A stretch of DNA of 11,732 bases from Clostridia bacterium. GTDB taxonomy: Bacteria > Bacillota_A > Clostridia > Oscillospirales > CAG-382. Each line of letters begins with the position of its first letter. Within the stretch, counting starts at the first letter, position 1. A model generated the notes under the pieces. It was given only the letters and a program-made list of their open reading frames with translations. It had not been told where the DNA came from and made no database searches. The stretch spans positions 1 to 11,732 of the forward strand of contig JAGACN010000155.1 of assembly GCA_017614095.1 (NCBI GenBank), read 5' to 3'. The position numbers and the translations under genes are program-made. Of the stretch, positions 8,345 through 11,732 are shown piece after piece.

Positions 8345-8950
8345 CTATTTCCGGAACCCGGTCAGGACGCGCGCGACGGCAAGTACGATCTTTTCGGAGT
8401 TGTCCATCGCGATGTGTTTGCCGACCGCCTTGAGCCCGACGATCAGCGCGGCGATCAGGGAGGTCAGGCAGAGGGTCAGCCAGAAAGCGCCCCTGCCGAT
8501 GACCAGCTGGGCGGCGATGACGGAACCCATCGCGCCGGAAACGACGCCGCAGATATCTCCGATGATGTCGTTGCAGAAGGAGGTCACCCTGGGGGAGTTG
8601 TTCACCAGCCAGACGGCCTTCTTCCCGGTCTTCAGACGGCGGGAGGCCATCGAATGGAAGGGGGAGGGGTCCGCGGTCGCGACGGCCAGTCCGATGATGT
8701 CGAACAGCACGCCGACCAGGATGAAGAAGACGAGCAGCAGGAATGAGAGAAAGACATTCTTCAGTTCGGCGATCTCACCGGTGCCGACGGAGATGACGGC
8801 CGTGATGAAGAAACTGAGCAGGAAGGCGAGGATGATCCAGCGGATCTTTTCTTTTTTGCGCTGCTGCGCTTTGTCCTTCCGGTGCGCGTTCTTTTTTGCA
8901 AACCCGTTTTCGGGCTGGTTTCCGTTGACGGATCGAGGAGGTTTTGACAT
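8345..8950 (-). CDS. oapA: OapA-like (OLE RNA-associated) integral membrane protein
   Basis: A 201-residue membrane protein. The first 36 residues are polar and strongly basic, suited to RNA contact. Hydrophobic segments follow at about 37-56, 66-90, 130-150 and 154-173. A loop rich in conserved-looking residues lies between the second and third: Asp84 within the second helix, PFHSMASRR at 97-105, then NSPRVTSFCNDIIGDICG at 118-135, with Asp128-x3-Asp132 at the membrane edge. Distant similarity to DUF21/CorB-type magnesium transport proteins is seen by eye. The family match rests on motifs, size and position: OapA of Bacillus halodurans is encoded between the OLE RNA and dxs, binds OLE RNA and holds it at the membrane, and a DxxxD motif has been reported as important for its role. 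The start at 8950 is chosen over an in-frame one at 9016 because AAGGA sits just upstream. A generic DUF21-like protein is the alternative. Confidence 0.75.
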   Translation of the reverse strand: MSKPPRSVNGNQPENGFAKKNAHRKDKAQQRKKEKIRWIILAFLLSFFITAVISVGTGEIAELKNVFLSFLLLVFFILVGVLFDIIGLAVATADPSPFHSMASRRLKTGKKAVWLVNNSPRVTSFCNDIIGDICGVVSGAMGSVIAAQLVIGRGAFWLTLCLTSLIAALIVGLKAVGKHIAMDNSEKIVLAVARVLTGFRK

Positions 8951-9030
8951 ACAATGTTCCTTAAAAAAATATAAATGATGGCGGTGCGAAACGTAAACTT
9001 TGCGGCATACGGTCAAGCAGGATTTCCCCG

Positions 9031-9056
9031 AAAAATACTTTCCGTTACCGGAAAAG
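9031..9056 (-). terminator. Terminator-like hairpin at the 3' end of the OLE RNA
   Basis: The minus strand reads TTTCCG-GTAA-CGGAAA (9054-9039), a 6-bp stem extendable by a G-U pair, with a GNRA-type loop, followed by G and TATTTTT (9037-9031). The short stem suggests partial termination with read-through into oapA, which has its own ribosome site 80 bases on but no clear promoter. Confidence 0.5.
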
Positions 9057-9526
9057 CGGTTCCCCTTTCAATTCTTCGCCGGGACATCGCTGTTCCCGGG
9101 GCTTGATTGCCTTAACAGTCCGCACTGCAATCCGTTTCGCACCTAAACTTCTCAGCCTAGGAGATTTCCTCACTAACCTACAGCACCGCCTAGTCCTTTT
9201 TTGCAGATACAATTTCAGAGTTTTCGGCTCATCCGCTGCACCCACTCAAGGCAGGCTACACCATCCACAGCGTCGAATACACGCACCGCATGATGGGTTT
9301 AATCTTTAATCTGTCAGGATTTCGGTCTACCGGCCTCACAGAGAAAAGCCTCCCGGGCAGTTGGGTCGGATCCGTATGCCATTACGGGCGGCCCAAAAGC
9401 CCTTTCTCCCAGCATCCACCCCAGACTGGGCGTAAGAAGCAGACACAAGGAGTTTCATCGATTTGCCTTTTCATGCGTTTTTAGGCACATGTCCGGCGGC
9501 CTTCGGTTAACTAGGATACTGCGCCA
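9031..9526 (-). ncRNA. ole: Probable OLE RNA (ornate, large, extremophilic)
   Basis: Between ispA and the OapA-like gene is a gap of about 600 bases with no credible protein gene on either strand and lower GC than its neighbours. OLE RNA lies in this spot in Bacillota genomes, on the operon strand, and forms a membrane ribonucleoprotein with OapA linked to alcohol, cold and magnesium responses. On the minus strand several local helices can be read: CATGTG/CGCATG (9486-9491 with 9472-9477), CCGTA/TACGG (9383-9387 with 9372-9376) enclosed by TTGGG/CCCAA (9392-9396 with 9361-9365), and CCGGGA/TCCCGG (9079-9084 with 9094-9099) capped by a GCGA tetraloop after a single bulge. Ends are estimated from a candidate promoter and a terminator-like hairpin, giving about 495 nt, somewhat shorter than the roughly 600 nt usual. 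The call is from context and structure, not from an alignment to the OLE consensus. Confidence 0.75.
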
Positions 9527-9531
9527 TCCTT

Positions 9532-9560
9532 TTTATACAGATGAAACCGGACGGTTTCAG
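9532..9560 (-). promoter_or_regulatory. Candidate sigma-A promoter for the OLE RNA
   Basis: On the minus strand, CTGAAA (9560-9555, 4/6 to TTGACA) is followed by exactly 17 bases and TATAAA (9537-9532, 5/6 to TATAAT). Transcription would begin near 9525, just where the non-coding region starts. The -35 overlaps the ispA stop codon. A promoter here would let the RNA be made in excess over the operon mRNA. Confidence 0.4.
9542..9559. repeat. Palindrome over the ispA stop codon
   Basis: TGAAACCG and CGGTTTCA form an 8-bp inverted repeat with a two-base centre. On the minus strand it begins with the TGA stop of ispA and fills most of the spacer of the candidate OLE promoter. It lacks a following U-run, so it is not a normal terminator. 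It could be an operator or an RNA processing hairpin, or chance. Confidence 0.5.
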
Positions 9561-10456
9561 TTCTGTCGGGATAAAATGAATTCGCAATACTGAACGAGCG
9601 CGGATTTCGGTTCGGAATCCGGGAATCCGTCCAGCAGCTTTTTCGCCTCCCGGCACAGGGAAGCGGCATAGTTTTTTGCCTCTTCCTCGCCGAGCAGGGC
9701 GGGGAAGGTGCTCTTTTCGGACGCCAGGTCCTTGCCCGGCGTTTTGCCGAGTTCCTCGGCGGTCGCGTGGAGATCCAGCAGATCGTCCGCAATCTGGAAC
9801 GCCAGCCCGGTCAGACGGCCGAACCGCGACGCGGATCCCAGAAAAGCATCCGGGTCGTCCGGGCCGGATATACAGCCCAGCATGCAGGCCGCCGCGAACA
9901 GCGCGCCGGTCTTCCGGTCGACCAGTTGTTCCAATACGTCGCGCGGGATCACCTCATGCTCGGACTGCAGATCGATCTGCTGTCCGCCGCACATGCCTTC
10001 GTAGCCTGCCTGAGAGGACAGGATGCGTACGGCAAGCAGGTTGCGTTCCGGCGATACCCGGGGGTTGAGCGCCACCGTTTCGACCGCTTTCAGGGCGAGC
10101 GCGTCGCCGGCCAGCAGCGCCGTGGCGGAACCGTAGACCATATGGTTGGTCGGCTTTCCCCTGCGGATGGTGTCGTTGTCCATCTCCGGCAGATCGTCGT
10201 GGATCAAGGAGAAGGCATGCATCATTTCCAGTCCGGCCGCGTAATGCAGCGCGTCCGCGCGCTTTCCTCCGCACAGTTCGCAGAAGGTGAGCGTCAGAAA
10301 CGCGCGCAGCCGTTTGCCGCCGGCCAGAAGGGAATAGCGCATGGATTCGTTCAGCAGGCGTGCGGGATCCCGCTCCGGCGGGAGCAGTTCCTCCAATGCC
10401 TTCGCCGTTTCTTGCGCGCAGGCGTCCAGCCGTTTACGCAGCAGTTCCGCGCTCAT
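9557..10456 (-). CDS. ispA: Farnesyl diphosphate synthase (short-chain polyprenyl synthase)
   Basis: The enzyme adds isopentenyl diphosphate units to dimethylallyl diphosphate, making FPP for undecaprenyl phosphate, quinones and other products. Its 299 residues show the full polyprenyl synthase pattern: LLAGGKRLR at 43-51, first aspartate-rich motif DDLPEMD at 87-93, RRGKPTNH at 98-105, GQQID at 158-162, and second aspartate-rich motif DDLLD at 224-228 followed by KTPGKD at 238-243. Phe82, five residues before the first aspartate, is a bulky aromatic as expected for a C15 product limit; a GGPP role is less likely. The ATG overlaps the xseB stop by 4 bases (ATGA), so translation is likely coupled. 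Its stop codon overlaps the palindrome and candidate promoter of the following RNA gene. Confidence 0.95.
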   Translation of the reverse strand: MSAELLRKRLDACAQETAKALEELLPPERDPARLLNESMRYSLLAGGKRLRAFLTLTFCELCGGKRADALHYAAGLEMMHAFSLIHDDLPEMDNDTIRRGKPTNHMVYGSATALLAGDALALKAVETVALNPRVSPERNLLAVRILSSQAGYEGMCGGQQIDLQSEHEVIPRDVLEQLVDRKTGALFAAACMLGCISGPDDPDAFLGSASRFGRLTGLAFQIADDLLDLHATAEELGKTPGKDLASEKSTFPALLGEEEAKNYAASLCREAKKLLDGFPDSEPKSALVQYCEFILSRQN

Positions 10457-10701
10457 TCCTGAAAGTCCCGGAAGGCGATCTCGCCGTTCTTTTCCTCCAC
10501 GACGCGGACTTTTGCTTCCGCGGCGGAGAGTTTGTCCGAACAGAATTTGATGAGTTCGTTGCCTTCGTCGTACAATTGCATCAGATGGTCCAGCGGGACG
10601 TTCCCGCTTTCCAGCTGACGCACGATCTTTTCCAGTTTTGCCAGCGCTTCCTCAAACGTCAGTTCCGCGTTTTCGGCCACTTCTTTTTTGGTCTCTTCCA
10701 T
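10453..10701 (-). CDS. xseB: Exodeoxyribonuclease VII small subunit
   Basis: XseB is the small subunit of exonuclease VII, which degrades single-stranded DNA to oligonucleotides together with XseA. The 82-residue product has the family pattern: LTFEEALAKLEKIVRQLESG at 14-33, then PLDHLMQLYDEG at 36-47 and a helical tail, forming the expected helical hairpin. The ATG at 10701 is preferred over an in-frame TTG at 10725 because AAGGA lies seven bases before the ATG, while nothing suitable precedes the TTG. With the ATG, the gene begins 50 bases inside the 3' end of the pseudouridine synthase gene. xseA, normally immediately upstream, is absent here and must lie elsewhere if the enzyme is functional. 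Confidence 0.93.
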   Translation of the reverse strand: MEETKKEVAENAELTFEEALAKLEKIVRQLESGNVPLDHLMQLYDEGNELIKFCSDKLSAAEAKVRVVEEKNGEIAFRDFQE

Positions 10702-11500
10702 GGGCGTTTCCTTTTCCGCTTTCAACGTTGGCCGGTCTGCCGGCCGCTTTGGTTCTTTTTACGGGAATACCGCCTGTCGCGCGGGATTCCAGTTTCTTCT
10801 TTTCTTCCGGCGTCAGATGCCGGTAGGCGCCCGGTTCCAGGTCGCCGACGGACAGGTCCGCGATCCGGATCCGCTTCAACTGCATGACGGACAGCCCGGT
10901 CTCTTCGCACATCCGGCGGATCTGGCGGTTCTTGCCTTCCGACAGGACGAATTTTACGCGGCTGACGTGCTCGTTGCGGTCCATCAGCGTCACGTCCACC
11001 GGCAGGATGGGTTCGCCTTCCAGCGACCGGATGGCGCGGAGATGGTCCAGCTGGTTGTTTTCGACGTATCCGCGCAAGAAGGCGACGTACGTCTTTTTGA
11101 TCCCGCCCGACGGATGCATGATCCGGTTGGCGAATTCGCCGTCGTCGGTCATGAGCAGCAATCCTTCGCTGTCCTTGTCCAGCCGTCCGACGGGATAGAG
11201 GCGGCCGGGGACGTCCTTCACGAGGTCCGCGACCGTCTGCCGGCCCTGCTCGTCCTTCATTGTGGTGACGTAGCCGGCGGGCTTGTAGAGCATGAGATAG
11301 GTCTTCCGTCTGTTCGGCTTGCGGACTTCTTTTCCTTTGTAAGCGACTTTGTCTCTGTCCGGGTCGACCCGGTCGCCGAGGCCGGCTTTTTCGCCGTTGA
11401 CGGTCACCCGTCCGGCTTCGATCTCTTTTTCCGCCGCCCTGCGGGACATCAGCCCGCAGTCGGACAGATATTTTTGCAGCTTTATATCCATATCGGTCAT
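10652..11500 (-). CDS. rluB: RluB/RsuA-family rRNA pseudouridine synthase
   Basis: This enzyme converts a uridine in ribosomal RNA to pseudouridine. The 282-residue protein has an N-terminal S4 RNA-binding domain (about 6-55, LQKYLSDCGLMSRRAAEKEI) and a catalytic domain with LYKPAGYVTT at 71-80, the catalytic Asp108 in GRLDKDSEG, and the RQIRRMCEETG segment at 192-202. RluB (23S) is the usual label for this Bacillota family, but RsuA-type (16S) or RluE/RluF specificity cannot be excluded from sequence alone. The last 40 or so residues form a basic, low-complexity tail; its final 16 codons overlap xseB in another frame. The ATG at 11500 overlaps the stop of the preceding small gene as ATGA; a second ATG at 11491 is possible. 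Confidence 0.92.
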   Translation of the reverse strand: MTDMDIKLQKYLSDCGLMSRRAAEKEIEAGRVTVNGEKAGLGDRVDPDRDKVAYKGKEVRKPNRRKTYLMLYKPAGYVTTMKDEQGRQTVADLVKDVPGRLYPVGRLDKDSEGLLLMTDDGEFANRIMHPSGGIKKTYVAFLRGYVENNQLDHLRAIRSLEGEPILPVDVTLMDRNEHVSRVKFVLSEGKNRQIRRMCEETGLSVMQLKRIRIADLSVGDLEPGAYRHLTPEEKKKLESRATGGIPVKRTKAAGRPANVESGKGNAHGRDQKRSGRKRGTDV

Positions 11501-11732
11501 TCCGGCTTTCCGTTTTCAGCGCTTTCCGGTTCGTACATCCAGTCGTTCCAGGGGAAGTTCTTCCAGATGTTCGCGTGCAGCCGGTGCATTTCTTCCGTGA
11601 TCAAAAGCGCGTAGCCGGCGATCAGCGCGAATCCGACGACCACGTATTTTGCTTTCTCCCACGCAAAGGGCGAGGCGCCGTCTCCGTCCGTTGACTTCAT
11701 CTTTTTCACGCCGCCAAGCGCAACCAGCAGCC
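11497..11732 (-). CDS. Small membrane protein, unrecognised, probably 5'-truncated by the window edge
   Basis: The frame ending at 11497 stays open to the window edge. Reading from the edge gives a hydrophobic LLVALGG, then a polar linker, one clear membrane segment (VVVGFALIAGYALLI, about residues 24-38 when counted from GTG 11709), and an aromatic-rich tail containing NFPWNDWMY. Possible internal starts are GTG 11709 (70 residues) and ATG 11700 (67 residues), but neither has a convincing ribosome site, so the coding region probably continues beyond the window. Its stop overlaps the next gene as ATGA, so it belongs to the operon. No family is recognised; spore-maturation genes often precede rluB in Clostridia, but no spmA or spmB signature was seen. 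Confidence 0.6.
   Translation of the reverse strand, partial: LLVALGGVKKMKSTDGDGASPFAWEKAKYVVVGFALIAGYALLITEEMHRLHANIWKNFPWNDWMYEPESAENGKPE

Noticed and set aside
7024..8433. A 469-codon plus-strand frame opposite dxs
   Set aside because: It is a shadow of dxs codon bias: low-complexity Asp/Gly/Val/Arg-rich translation with no motif, while dxs on the other strand has every catalytic motif.
8951..9016. N-terminal extension of the OapA-like protein to 9016
   Set aside because: The extra 22 residues have no ribosome site at their start, while AAGGA lies just before the ATG at 8950.
9103..9484. Two short plus-strand frames and one minus-strand frame (9045-9245) within the ispA-oapA gap
   Set aside because: All are short and lack ribosome sites or recognisable motifs, and they lie in a region better explained by a structured RNA.
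9512..9535. Plus-strand AGGAT...ATCCT hairpin followed by TTTTT, resembling a terminator
   Set aside because: The stem is only 5 bp and no plus-strand gene precedes it. On the minus strand the same repeat probably forms a 5' helix of the RNA.
8951..9556. RNase P RNA, tmRNA, SRP RNA or 6S RNA as the identity of the gap
   Set aside because: The conserved RNase P core (GAGGAAAGTCC), the tmRNA tRNA-like ends and the SRP apical GGAAG-type core were not found on either strand, and the ispA/oapA context specifically fits OLE.
1..11732. CRISPR arrays, insertion sequences, tRNA genes or attachment sites
   Set aside because: No regularly spaced direct repeats, transposase frames, tRNA-like cloverleaf ends or integrase genes were seen on either strand.

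Overview
The window is one end of a long leftward (minus-strand) housekeeping operon of a GC-rich Gram-positive bacterium, meeting a single rightward gene at a shared terminator. The gene order (RluB/RsuA-type pseudouridine synthase, xseB, ispA, RNA gene, OapA-like protein, dxs, tlyA, nadK, recN) is a variant of the isoprenoid/recN neighbourhood typical of Clostridia and related Bacillota. Purine-rich AAGGAG-type ribosome sites, a VanZ-like protein and the OLE RNA/OapA pair agree with that. No rRNA or other taxon-diagnostic marker is present, so the assignment stays at 'probably Clostridia-like'.

Right to left on the minus strand: the 3' end of an unrecognised small membrane protein (cut by the window edge), the pseudouridine synthase, exonuclease VII small subunit (xseB) and farnesyl diphosphate synthase (ispA). 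These are joined by 4-nt ATGA overlaps, except for a 50-nt overlap into xseB. Then comes a gap of about 600 bases without a credible protein gene, lower in GC than its flanks, rich in hairpins, with a candidate promoter at its 5' end and a hairpin plus U-run at its 3' end. Directly after it lies a four-helix membrane protein that looks like OapA, the partner of OLE RNA. Position, size, strand and neighbour all point to an OLE (ornate, large, extremophilic) RNA gene. This is the most interesting part of the window. Dxs, TlyA, NAD kinase, RecN, a VanZ-like membrane protein and a zinc-ribbon membrane protein follow.

Functionally, the operon mixes isoprenoid precursor synthesis (Dxs makes DXP, the first MEP-pathway intermediate; IspA makes FPP), RNA modification (pseudouridine synthase, TlyA), DNA repair (XseB, RecN) and NADP supply (NadK). 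The OLE RNA/OapA pair sits between the two isoprenoid genes. XseA and ArgR, often found in this neighbourhood, are not at their expected places here.

On the plus strand at the left edge is a complete AAA+ ATPase of the CbbX/SpoVK type with an unusual N-terminal half that contains a broken P-loop. It ends head-to-head with the operon at a strong bidirectional hairpin terminator.
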